Shown here: positions 52,927-61,129 of the stretch, one piece after another
Layout of the letters: every line of letters begins with the position of its first letter
Numbering within the stretch: position 1 is the first letter of the stretch
NCBI GenBank assembly: GCA_009684525.1
Contig: WKKR01000005.1
Location: forward strand, 62,001-126,000
Direction: 5' to 3'
Source of the DNA: Geobacter sp.
Lineage (GTDB): Bacteria; Desulfobacterota; Desulfuromonadia; Geobacterales; DSM-12255
Length of the DNA: 64,000 nt
Made by a program: the position numbers and the translations under genes
The notes under the pieces: model-generated
The model's input: only the letters and a program-made list of their open reading frames with translations
What the model was told of the DNA's origin: nothing
Database searches by the model: none

Positions 52927-53926
52927 AGGGGCCTTCCGGCGATGCGGCCAGGTGGAGCCCCTGCTCTCCCTCCCGGAGGGTGAGGAACAGGGCGACCAGG
53001 GCAAGCCCCCCCATGGCCAGCGAACGGCCGGTGATGCGGTGCAGCTCGATACGCCCGGACTCGGGCAGCCGCTGCACAAGGGGGGGACAGAGGTCTGCGG
53101 TCCCGGAGAGGGAGATCGGACAAGGGGTGATCTCCTGCGGGAGCAACCGGCCAAGCCCCTCTTCCTCCTCGCCCGGCAGGAGCAGCCCCAGAGACCTGAC
53201 GTCGTCGATGCTCCCCTTCGTGCTTGCCCCCCGCAGGGCCGCTGCATCGCGCCGCTCCAGGACCAGCAGGCCACACCCTTCGCCGAAGCCCGAGGCAAAA
53301 CGCTTTAGCTGCCCTGCGGCCCGGAAACCCTCGATCATCAAGGGGGTCAGCTCGTCCACGCCGCCGGTGATCATCACGTCGGCCCGCCCCTCTTGGAGGA
53401 AACGGCAGGCGATCTCCAGGGCTGTCTCGGCAGAGGAGAAGCGCTGGACAATGGTGATGTTGGGGCCTTTAAACCCCTGCTCGATGGAGGCGTTGCTGGC
53501 AGCGGCATTGGCCACCGTGTTGGGGAAGAGCATCGGTGCCAGCCCCTCGACGCCAGCAGAGAAATAGCCGGCCAGGAATTCCGCCGAATTGGCGATCCCG
53601 CCGAAACCGCAGCCGAGCACGATGCCGATCCGCTCCGCATTGTGGGTTTTGGGGTCGATACCGGCGTCGCGCAGCGCCATCCCTGCTGCGGCAACGGCCA
53701 TCAGGCTGCAGCGGTCGAACTTGCGTGCCTTGAGGGGAGGCATGAAGTCGTTGGCCCGGAAACCGTCGGCAATGCCCCAGAGCAGGGAGGGATCGTCGAC
53801 TGCCGGCAGCGGGCGGAGACAGCTTCTCCCCTCCTGCACCGCCAGGGCGAGCGGTTCGAGCCCGACCCCGGCCGCCGAGACGGCAGCGAGTCCGGTGACG
53901 ACAATATCGAGGGAAGCTGTTCTCAT
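52889..53926 (-). CDS. Ketosynthase-like chain-length-factor protein lacking the active-site Cys
   Basis: The 345-residue protein has the thiolase/KS fold (IVVTGLAAVSAAGVGLEP; GIVLGCGFGGIANS; ASNASIEQGFKGPNITIVQRFSS). The motif that should be TACSS is QRFSS, so Phe replaces the catalytic Cys, with Gln nearby. This is the mark of a CLF-type partner that controls chain length (compare ApeC, or KS-beta of type II PKS). The usual C-terminal His motifs are also absent and the protein is about 60 residues shorter than its KS partner. It overlaps the KS stop by four bases (ATGA), so the two are coupled and likely form a heterodimer. Confidence 0.87.
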   Translation of the reverse strand: MRTASLDIVVTGLAAVSAAGVGLEPLALAVQEGRSCLRPLPAVDDPSLLWGIADGFRANDFMPPLKARKFDRCSLMAVAAAGMALRDAGIDPKTHNAERIGIVLGCGFGGIANSAEFLAGYFSAGVEGLAPMLFPNTVANAAASNASIEQGFKGPNITIVQRFSSAETALEIACRFLQEGRADVMITGGVDELTPLMIEGFRAAGQLKRFASGFGEGCGLLVLERRDAAALRGASTKGSIDDVRSLGLLLPGEEEEGLGRLLPQEITPCPISLSGTADLCPPLVQRLPESGRIELHRITGRSLAMGGLALVALFLTLREGEQGLHLAASPEGPYVAIQVRGGSPV

Positions 53927-55128
53927 CGGGAAAAGACCACCGAGGTGATGTTGCCGCCAAAGGCAAAGGAGTTGGACATGGCAATGGCCGACGACCCGGG
54001 GCGGGGGCCGTCGTGGCAGTAGTCGAGATCGCATTCCGGGTCGCGCCCCCGGAAATGGAGGGTCCGGGGGATGATCCCGCGGCCGAGGGCGATGACGGTT
54101 GACACCGCTTCGATGGCGCCGGCAGCCCCGAGGCAGTGGCCAGTGACCGCCTTGGTGGAGACCAGCGGCACCTCCCCCACCCGGTCGCCGAAGACCAGCT
54201 TCATCGCCTTGGATTCCACCACGTCGTTCAGCGGGGTGCCGGTGCCGTGGGCATTGACCCAGCCGATCTCCGCCGGGTCGACCCCGGCGGTCCGGAGGGC
54301 GCTGTTCATCACCCGTGCCGCTGCCATGCCGGAGGGTTCGGGAGCGGTCATGTGGTAGGCCTCACCCTCGGCGGCATACCCGAGCACATAACCATGAATT
54401 TGCGCCCCGCGCCGGCTGGCCGCCTCGGCATCCTCAAGGACCATGAATGCGGCCCCTTCGCCCAGCGATATCCCCTGGCGGCCCAGGCTGAACGGGGCAC
54501 AGGGCTCGGGATCTACCACCTTGAGCGAATTGAAGCCGGCAAAGGTGAGGAGCGAAAGGGTGTCGGCACCCCCGCAGACCACCCCCTGCAGGCGGCCGGT
54601 GGCCACCAGGTCGGCGCCCCAGCCGATGGCGGTTGCCGACGACGAGCAGGCCGTGGTGATGGTCCCCTGGTAACCGCCCAGGCGATAGGTCTCGGCAATC
54701 ACCGTGGTGGTTTTGTCGGGCAGGATGCCCCGCAGCAGGTTCGGATGCCCTTTTCTCCCCGCCAGATGCTCTTTCAGCCATTGCTCGCTCTGGAACATGC
54801 CGGCGGCACCGGCTCCCACCACCACCCCCAGGTCGTAGGGGCCGGCCTGGCCGAGGATGCCGCTCGACCGGAGCGCCTCTCCGGCGGCGATGACGCCGAA
54901 CTGGTCGGCACGGGAGAGCCTGGCAGCGGTTTTGCGGGCGAAATGGTCGAGAGGGTCGAAGTCCTTCACCTGGGCGCCGATCTGCGCGGGAAACGGCGAG
55001 ACGTCGAACAGGTCAAGCGGGGCAATGCCGCTCTTCCCGCCCAGCAGGGCATCGGCAAAGGCCGGGATATCCTTGCCGGCGCCACAGAAGATGCCGAGCC
55101 CGGTTATGGCGATCCGTTTTCCGGTCAT
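53923..55128 (-). CDS. Beta-ketoacyl-ACP synthase (FabF/ApeO-like)
   Basis: The 401-residue condensing enzyme has an intact Cys-His-His triad: TITTACSSSATAI (about residue 160), NAHGTGTPLND (about 300) and VTGHCLGAAGAIE (about 335). It extends acyl-ACP chains with malonyl units. It is closest in layout to KS-alpha/ApeO-type subunits paired with a CLF. The ATG at 55128 follows the FabG stop by 28 bases. Longer in-frame starts to 55173 lack homology. Confidence 0.93.
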   Translation of the reverse strand: MTGKRIAITGLGIFCGAGKDIPAFADALLGGKSGIAPLDLFDVSPFPAQIGAQVKDFDPLDHFARKTAARLSRADQFGVIAAGEALRSSGILGQAGPYDLGVVVGAGAAGMFQSEQWLKEHLAGRKGHPNLLRGILPDKTTTVIAETYRLGGYQGTITTACSSSATAIGWGADLVATGRLQGVVCGGADTLSLLTFAGFNSLKVVDPEPCAPFSLGRQGISLGEGAAFMVLEDAEAASRRGAQIHGYVLGYAAEGEAYHMTAPEPSGMAAARVMNSALRTAGVDPAEIGWVNAHGTGTPLNDVVESKAMKLVFGDRVGEVPLVSTKAVTGHCLGAAGAIEAVSTVIALGRGIIPRTLHFRGRDPECDLDYCHDGPRPGSSAIAMSNSFAFGGNITSVVFSR

Positions 55129-55156
55129 AGGTCTCGCAGCCCGCAATCTCTCATGT

Positions 55157-55894
55157 TCAGAGGATCCCGCCATCCACGACCAGGCATTGCCCGGTGATGT
55201 AGGAGGCGCGGTCGGAGGCGAGGAACATGACGGCCCCGGCGACTTCCTCCACCGTGCCGAGCCTGCCCAGCGACGCGCCGGCCACGATCCGGTCGACCAT
55301 CTCCTGCCTCATGCCGGCAATCATCTCGGTCCGGATGAGCCCCGGGACCACGGCATTGACGCGGATACCCATCGGTCCCACCTCGCGGGAAAGGGCCTTG
55401 GTGAAGCTGATGATCCCCCCCTTGCTGGCGGCGTAGTTGGCCTGTCCTGCCGTGCCGCTGATCCCGGAGATGGAGGAGATGTTGACGATGGCGCCGCTGC
55501 GGTTGGCCAGCATCTTGCGCACCCCCCACTTGCAGCAGTGGAACAGGGGGTAGAGGTTGCCGCGGATGACCGCGTCCCAGTCGTCGTCGGCCATCATGGC
55601 AAGGAAACCGTCGCGGATGATGCCGGCATTGTTGACCAGAATATGCAGCCCGCCTGCCGCTGCCGCGCTGTCGATCAGCCGGGTCGCCCCCTCCTGGGTG
55701 CTGACGTCGGCCTGCAGGGTGACGATGCTGCCTGCCATGCCGGCTGCCTCGGTCATCAGCTCCTGCGCAGCGGATTCGTCCTGGCGGTAGGCAGCGAAGA
55801 CCGTTGCCCCGGCACGGGCGAACCCGAGGGAAACGGCACGGCCGATCCCCCTGGTTCCTCCGGTAACGGCAACGGTTTTACCCGCGAATTCCAT
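55157..55894 (-). CDS. 3-Oxoacyl-ACP reductase (FabG-like SDR)
   Basis: The 245-residue short-chain dehydrogenase has GGTRGIGRAV (NAD(P)H binding), NNAGIIRDGF, the catalytic Ser in ISSISGISGTAGQANYAASKGG with Tyr and Lys, and a C-terminal DGGI. It reduces 3-ketoacyl-ACP with NADPH. The ATG has a GGAG site. It sits between the B12-rSAM and KS genes. Confidence 0.93.
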   Translation of the reverse strand: MEFAGKTVAVTGGTRGIGRAVSLGFARAGATVFAAYRQDESAAQELMTEAAGMAGSIVTLQADVSTQEGATRLIDSAAAAGGLHILVNNAGIIRDGFLAMMADDDWDAVIRGNLYPLFHCCKWGVRKMLANRSGAIVNISSISGISGTAGQANYAASKGGIISFTKALSREVGPMGIRVNAVVPGLIRTEMIAGMRQEMVDRIVAGASLGRLGTVEEVAGAVMFLASDRASYITGQCLVVDGGIL

Positions 55895-55984
55895 GGTAGC
55901 TCCAGGTGATGGGGATGTGGAAGGCGCCCATTTTACCGTCGCAGGGGGGAAATGTCCAGCATGAAGCGGTAGACAACGGCGGGA

Positions 55985-57385
55985 TCAGGAGGGGGAGGGC
56001 CTGCAGGGGTTAAAAGGCGCCGTGCGCCGACGGTTGAACCGTTTCAGCATCTTCCAGAGCGGTCCGGTAACGGCAAAGTGGCGCAGCGCTTCGAGCATGG
56101 CCTCGTTGGCCGTGATCTCCAGGCCGGGAACCACCCAGTTGGTCCGTTTCACCGCCTCGCTTCTCACCAGGTCGCACAGGATCGGGGCGACCTCCGGAGA
56201 CAGGTAGAAGACCGGCTCCAGGAGGTTGGTCTCCGGGGTGATGATCCCCTCGGCCAGGGCCTGGCCATGGATGGCGGTGCCGGGAAAGATCCGGATGCCG
56301 GTCATGGCGATGACCGCGGTGGGGGCAAGCTCGTCCATCAGGATAAAGCTCTCCGTCACGGTCGCTGCCGTCTCTCCCGGCCCGCCGAAGAGGATGTAGT
56401 GGGCAAAATCGACCTCGCTCTCCCGGCAGAGCCGTGACGCCTCCCGCACCTGGTCGACATCGAACGATTTCGAGAGGTTCTTCAACATGGCCGGGGAGCC
56501 GGAATCGGTGCCGAACTCCAGGGCATCACAACCGGCCGCCAGCATGGCATCCAGGAGCCTGGGCGTGAAGAAGTCGGGATTGATGAAGGCTGACCAGGAT
56601 ACCGGCAGTTTTGCCCCGGCCATGGCCAGGCAAAGTTCATGGGCAAACTCCGGGGGGTAGTTGAAGATATCGTCCACGAAATAGAGGTAGCTCACCCCGC
56701 CATCGACCAGGCTCCTGATCTCGGCCACGATCTCCCCCACCGGCCGAAGCCGCATCCCTCTCCCCTCCAGCAGGGGATAGGTGCAGTAGATGCACGAGAA
56801 CGGGCAGCCCCGCTTGGTCTGGAGATTGGCCATGCCGCCGTCCCGGTGGTAGCGGGCCACATCGAACAGGGACCGGTCGGGGGTGCCGATGCCAAGGACC
56901 GGCTGCGGCGGCAGGAAATCGCCGGCACCGCGCCGGACCACGCCGGGGAGGAGTGACGGGTCGCCATCCCCTGCAAGGGCTGCCAGCAGCAGGGGAAGGA
57001 CCTCCTCACCCTCGCCGACCACGCCGTAGTCCACATCCAGAAAGTCGAGAATCTCCCGCGGCATGAGGGAAAAGCCGGACCCGCCGACAATGGTGACGCC
57101 GTGGCCGCTGGTTGCGCCGACCACGTCGCGGACCCCGTCCAGATAGGAGCGGGAGCCGGGATAGGTCACGTTGTCGATATTCCTGAGGGAGACGACCGTG
57201 GCATCGGGGGCGAATGCCGCCACCGCATGGCGGGTGGCTGCCACCGGGTCGGGGGTAAAGCAGAGATCGAGGACGGAAAGCTCGTGGCCGGCTTCCTTGA
57301 GCGACCCGGCCAGGTAGGCGAGCCCCAGGGGAAAGACCGGATAGGGCGCGTGCTCGCGGTTTGCCGACAGGAGCAGGACCTTCAT
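55985..57385 (-). CDS. B12-binding radical SAM protein, cluster copy B
   Basis: The 466-residue protein has the B12-binding domain (MKVLLLSANREHAPYPVFPLGL, cited in part) and rSAM motif CPFSCIYC (about residue 200). It shares the PRxPLGLAYLAGSL organisation of lipid-acting BchE/HpnJ-like enzymes. The ATG at 57385 overlaps the thioesterase stop by four bases (ATGA) with an AGGAGGGG site, so coupling is strong. It is distinct from the 47844/58690 pair in sequence. Likely modifies an acyl chain (methylation or cyclisation), by inference. Confidence 0.87.
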   Translation of the reverse strand: MKVLLLSANREHAPYPVFPLGLAYLAGSLKEAGHELSVLDLCFTPDPVAATRHAVAAFAPDATVVSLRNIDNVTYPGSRSYLDGVRDVVGATSGHGVTIVGGSGFSLMPREILDFLDVDYGVVGEGEEVLPLLLAALAGDGDPSLLPGVVRRGAGDFLPPQPVLGIGTPDRSLFDVARYHRDGGMANLQTKRGCPFSCIYCTYPLLEGRGMRLRPVGEIVAEIRSLVDGGVSYLYFVDDIFNYPPEFAHELCLAMAGAKLPVSWSAFINPDFFTPRLLDAMLAAGCDALEFGTDSGSPAMLKNLSKSFDVDQVREASRLCRESEVDFAHYILFGGPGETAATVTESFILMDELAPTAVIAMTGIRIFPGTAIHGQALAEGIITPETNLLEPVFYLSPEVAPILCDLVRSEAVKRTNWVVPGLEITANEAMLEALRHFAVTGPLWKMLKRFNRRRTAPFNPCRPSPS

Positions 57386-57804
57386 TTCCCCTCCTGCCAC
57401 GCCAGCATCCGCTCCATCCGCTGGGCAATGGCCGGCGGGAGCTGGTATTGCAGTACCCCGTCCAGGTCGGTCAGGACATGGAGCGTGCTCCCCTTTGCCC
57501 GGACCTTTCCGTCCGTGCCGACGATGGTGCAGCGGAATTCCAGGGTGGCGGCCTCCCCCCTGCGCAGGGTGGTCCGCACTGTCAGGACCTCGCCGAACCG
57601 CGCCGGCTGCAGATATTTGAGTTCCAGGCTCACCACCGGGCCGAGGTAGCCGGCAGCGGCCAGGCTCTCCACGTCCAGGCCGAAGCGGGCGGCCAGTTCG
57701 TTGCGACCGACCTCCATCCAGGCAACGTAGTGGCCGTGCCAGGCCACGCGGTAGGCGTCGATCTCGTTGAAACGTACCGTTATCTCTGTTTCGTGACAGC
57801 GCAT
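57382..57804 (-). CDS. 4HBT-type thioesterase
   Basis: The 140-residue hot-dog protein has the YbgC/FadM/4HBT signature VRFNEIDAYRVAWHGHYVAWMEVGRNE (cited in part), with Asp/His in the AYxxxxxHxxY motif as catalytic area. It may release or edit chains of the cluster, like ApeK of aryl polyene clusters. The ATG start lies 49 bases downstream of the stop of the FabD-like gene. Overlap with the downstream rSAM indicates one operon. Confidence 0.88.
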   Translation of the reverse strand: MRCHETEITVRFNEIDAYRVAWHGHYVAWMEVGRNELAARFGLDVESLAAAGYLGPVVSLELKYLQPARFGEVLTVRTTLRRGEAATLEFRCTIVGTDGKVRAKGSTLHVLTDLDGVLQYQLPPAIAQRMERMLAWQEGK

Positions 57805-57853
57805 GCCACCCCGCCCCGTTTGTCGATGAATGTCGAACCCGCAGCCATCCGGC

Positions 57854-58693
57854 TCACCGCAGTTCGCTGGAGATCCAGCGGTTGTATTTTTTCAGCGAAT
57901 CCCCGACCCCGGCCTCGACGAAACGGGTCACGCCGGCTGCGCAGAGGGCCTGGTAGGTCCGTTCCCAGTAAACCGGCAGGGCCAGCTCCCGGACGAGGAA
58001 ATCGGGAAGGTCGGCGGCCGCGAGAAAATCCTGGTCGATGTGGTTCATGAGCGGCAGGAGCGGCTCGGCCAGCCGGTAATCTCCGACGATCCGCCGCAAT
58101 TCGGGGGCAACCTCCTCCATTAGCGGCGTATGGAGCGGCGCATCGCACGGAAAGCTGCGGGCCGTGAAGGCGCCGCACTGGAGCGCCTCGGCCACCGCCT
58201 CCTCCACCTCCCGGCGCGTGCCGGAGATGAGGAAATGGCGCGAGGTGTTGAAATTGGCGGGATAGACGTTGTTGTTCTCGGCCAGGGCCATCAGTGGCGC
58301 AGCGGGCAGGCCGGTGATGCAGCCGAGGGCATACTCTGCGCGCTTCCCCATAGCGGCAAGACAAGCACCGATCCGCAGGGTCATCTCCAGTGCGTCGCCG
58401 GCATCGATGGCACCCGCAACGGCCATGGCCGGATAGATCCCCATGCTGTGCTCGGCGACCATGGCGGGATTGATGCCGGCGGCGCGGCTCATACGGGCAC
58501 GGTAAAGACTCATGGCCACGCCATAGACCTGCAACCGCACCTGGTCCGACTCAGCGGCACCCTGCCAGGCCAGGGTTGCCAGATCGAGGCCGGTCCGCTG
58601 CAGGGTCAGGGCGGCCACCTCCAGGAAATCCCGGTCCGCTGGGGGTGCAGTATCGAAACCCAGCGGCTGGCCGGGGAACATAAAACAGATCAA
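57854..58693 (-). CDS. FabD-like acyltransferase with a modified GxSxG motif
   Basis: The 279-residue protein has the malonyl-CoA:ACP transacylase fold: MFPGQ at the start, AEHSMGIYPA (Ser nucleophile; Gly replaced by Glu in GHSxG), NFNTSRHFLISG (GQxVISG-like) and the His in APLHTPLM. It may load malonyl or another acyl group onto the cluster ACP. The start is TTG at 58693, overlapping the upstream rSAM stop (TTGA) with AGGAGGG; an ATG lies four codons later. The altered nucleophile context suggests a non-malonyl or specialised substrate. Confidence 0.82.
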   Translation of the reverse strand: MICFMFPGQPLGFDTAPPADRDFLEVAALTLQRTGLDLATLAWQGAAESDQVRLQVYGVAMSLYRARMSRAAGINPAMVAEHSMGIYPAMAVAGAIDAGDALEMTLRIGACLAAMGKRAEYALGCITGLPAAPLMALAENNNVYPANFNTSRHFLISGTRREVEEAVAEALQCGAFTARSFPCDAPLHTPLMEEVAPELRRIVGDYRLAEPLLPLMNHIDQDFLAAADLPDFLVRELALPVYWERTYQALCAAGVTRFVEAGVGDSLKKYNRWISSELR

Positions 58694-59976
58694 GAGTCCC
58701 TCCTCTTGCGACGAATGGCGCTGCGGAAGCCGAAGTTCATCGGGGCGAAGACCTGGACCGAGCGGTGCGCCTTGAAGATCCTCCGGTACATGGAGGGAAA
58801 GGAGTAGAAGGAACGGTTCAGCCAGTCATACCCCTGTTGCAGCTCCTCCACCGTCATGCCGGCGGGGCGGAAGGTGACATGCTCCATGTCGTAGTCGGCC
58901 CAGGCGTTGGAGATGATCCGCCCCTCCGCTTCCAGGCGGCGACGGACCTGGGTGCCGGGATAGGGGGTGAGGATCGGGAAGATGGCCGCCTCCAGGCGCG
59001 CCTCCTCGCAGAAGCGGAGCAGGGCGGGGAAGACGTCGGGGGTATCGCCATCGCAGCCGAGGACAAAGGAGCCGAGGATGCCGATCCCGTTGTCGCGAAA
59101 CGCCTGGGCATCCCGGAGATAGGAACGGGCGGTATTGGTGACCTTGCCCATGGCGGCCAGGGCATCCTGGTTGAGCGACTCGAAACCGACGAACATGCCG
59201 ACGCACCCTGCCTCGCCGGCCCGGCGCAGAAACTCGGTATCGTGGGCAAAGTCGATGGGGGCATGGGAGAGCCACTTGAACCCCATCCCCTTCATGCCGT
59301 CGAACAGGGAGAGGGCATACTCCCGGTCGGCCACCAGGTTGTCGTCGACGAAAAAGGCGAAGGAATTCCGCTTCCTGAGCGTCTCCAGCTCGGCCAGCAC
59401 CCGGTCCACCGGGCGTTTCCGGTAGCGCCTGCCGTAGAAGGCGGTGACCGAACAGAATTCGCAGTCAAAGGGGCAGCCGCGGGTGGTCTGGAGGGTATTG
59501 GTGAAGAGATAGCGCTTGCCGCCGAAAATGTCGCGACGGGCCTGCGGGATGGCGGTCATGTCGAGGAGGGCGGACGAACGGTAGAGCCGCTGCAGGGTTC
59601 CGGCTGCAAGATCGGCCAGAAGCTGCGGCCAGACGACCTCCCCCTCCCCCACCACCACGCTGTCCACGTGGGCGAGTGCCTCGTCGGGGAGGTTGCTGGC
59701 ATGGAAGCCCCCCATGACCACGCGCTGCCCCTGCTCCCTGAAGCGGGCGGCAATCTCGTAGGCCCGTGGAGCCTGGGGGGTCATGGCGGTGATGGCAACC
59801 ACGTCGGCATCGGTGTCCGTGGCGAGCGGCTCGATGTTCTCGTCGCACAGCGCCACCTCCCATTCGGGAGGGGTGACCGCTGCCAGGGATGCCAGCGACA
59901 GGGACGGGAACTTGAAACCGAGTTCACCCCAGAGCCTCCCCCGCGGCCAGCCGGGAGAGACGAACAGAACCTTCAT
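58690..59976 (-). CDS. B12-binding radical SAM protein, cluster copy C
   Basis: The 428-residue protein is the close paralogue of the 47844 gene: LFVSPGWPRGRLWGELGFKFP at the start and rSAM motif CPFDCEFC at about residue 155. The ATG overlaps the ACP stop by four bases (ATGA). It retains the same domain layout and also lacks DxHxxG. Duplication within one locus suggests two sequential similar reactions, perhaps on different positions of one acyl chain. Confidence 0.87.
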   Translation of the reverse strand: MKVLFVSPGWPRGRLWGELGFKFPSLSLASLAAVTPPEWEVALCDENIEPLATDTDADVVAITAMTPQAPRAYEIAARFREQGQRVVMGGFHASNLPDEALAHVDSVVVGEGEVVWPQLLADLAAGTLQRLYRSSALLDMTAIPQARRDIFGGKRYLFTNTLQTTRGCPFDCEFCSVTAFYGRRYRKRPVDRVLAELETLRKRNSFAFFVDDNLVADREYALSLFDGMKGMGFKWLSHAPIDFAHDTEFLRRAGEAGCVGMFVGFESLNQDALAAMGKVTNTARSYLRDAQAFRDNGIGILGSFVLGCDGDTPDVFPALLRFCEEARLEAAIFPILTPYPGTQVRRRLEAEGRIISNAWADYDMEHVTFRPAGMTVEELQQGYDWLNRSFYSFPSMYRRIFKAHRSVQVFAPMNFGFRSAIRRKRRDS

Positions 59977-60230
59977 GCGCGGTGTTCCGCGATATAGGCA
60001 GCCATGGTGCGGACCGACTGGAAGACCTTGGTGCCGGTGGCGGCGTCGGGGACCACCACGCCATACTGTTTCTCCATGGCCACCACCAGCTGCAGCGCGT
60101 CGATGGAGTCGAGGCCGAGGCCGTCGCCGAAGAGGGGGGCGTCGGTCTCGATCTCGGCAGGGGCCATCCCTTCGATCCTGAGGGCGTCGATGATCAGCTG
60201 CTTGACCTGTTCAATCAGTTCTTCTGCCAT
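59973..60230 (-). CDS. Acyl carrier protein
   Basis: The 85-residue acidic protein has the phosphopantetheine attachment Ser in GLDSIDALQLVVAME (about residue 43), preceded by APLFGDGL. It is the carrier for chain growth in this cluster. The ATG overlaps the LPLAT gene end by 16 bases. It overlaps the downstream B12-rSAM start by four bases, which places the rSAM in direct translational coupling to the carrier. Confidence 0.94.
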   Translation of the reverse strand: MAEELIEQVKQLIIDALRIEGMAPAEIETDAPLFGDGLGLDSIDALQLVVAMEKQYGVVVPDAATGTKVFQSVRTMAAYIAEHRA

Positions 60231-61129
60231 GCGCTGTCCTTTTCTGTGTGCGAGGTGTCATCCCAGTACGGGAAAAAATTATACCATTGGTCAGGGTATT
60301 TCCTGATGTATTTTTCGAATACTGCCACCAGCTGTTCGATGCCAGCGCGGATGACGGCGGCATGGTCATGGTGGCCCCCCCGGAACCGGATCGGCTCCTC
60401 CATGATGGTGGCATACCGCCCCCCTTCCAGGGGGACGAAGACCGGGATCACCGGGGCGCCGCTGGCCAGGGAGAGATAGGCAGCCCCCAGGGGGATGCGC
60501 GCCGGACGGCCGAAAAACTCCACCTCCAGGGTATGGGACGACCCGTCCCGCTCCCCCAAAAGCGCCACCACCTCGTTGCGGCGCAGGGCGTTGACCGCTT
60601 CGATAATCGCCAGGGGGGAGGTGTCGTGGCGATCCACGTAGATGAAGCCGATCCCCCGCTCGGAGCGGACCTTTTCCCGCAGTTCGTTGACCTTTTCGTC
60701 CGGCTCCCGGAAGGTGAGGACATTGACCTTGTAGCCCAAGTCCGCAAGTCCGAGCCCTCCCAGCTCCCAGTTCCCCAGGTGGGGCGAGATGAGGATGGCG
60801 CCGGTGCCGGCGGCCAGCGCCTCGTCCAGGGGAGCGCTGCTGCTCTTCCGGCCGATGAGGGAAAAGAGCTTTTCCCCCTTGAGGCGCATCATCAGCATGA
60901 CATCGGTCCAGTTGCGGCCGTACTTGTAGAAGGTGCTTAAGAGCAGCCCCTCCACCCCCCTCCGCCCGGTCACTACGCGCAGGTTGGCCCTGACGCCGCG
61001 CCGCTGCGCCCCTGCCAGAAGATAGATGATCGCTGCCGTCACCAGGGCGAAGGGGGGGAACAGCCACCGCGGCACCAGGCGGGTCAGCAGGTTGATCAGA
61101 AAGATATTGAGACTGCTGTAGTACGTCAC
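60215..61129 (-). CDS. LpxL/HtrB-like acyltransferase
   Basis: The 304-residue protein has an N-terminal membrane anchor and the LPLAT motif SPHLGNWELGG (about residue 112), ERDGSSHTLEVEFFGRPARIPLG and FVPLEGGRYA of lauroyl/myristoyl acyltransferases. It probably transfers the finished acyl chain to a membrane acceptor. The start is GTG at 61129 overlapping the upstream rSAM stop (GTGA). Such acyltransferases are typical members of aryl polyene-type clusters. Confidence 0.88.
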   Translation of the reverse strand: MTYYSSLNIFLINLLTRLVPRWLFPPFALVTAAIIYLLAGAQRRGVRANLRVVTGRRGVEGLLLSTFYKYGRNWTDVMLMMRLKGEKLFSLIGRKSSSAPLDEALAAGTGAILISPHLGNWELGGLGLADLGYKVNVLTFREPDEKVNELREKVRSERGIGFIYVDRHDTSPLAIIEAVNALRRNEVVALLGERDGSSHTLEVEFFGRPARIPLGAAYLSLASGAPVIPVFVPLEGGRYATIMEEPIRFRGGHHDHAAVIRAGIEQLVAVFEKYIRKYPDQWYNFFPYWDDTSHTEKDSAWQKN

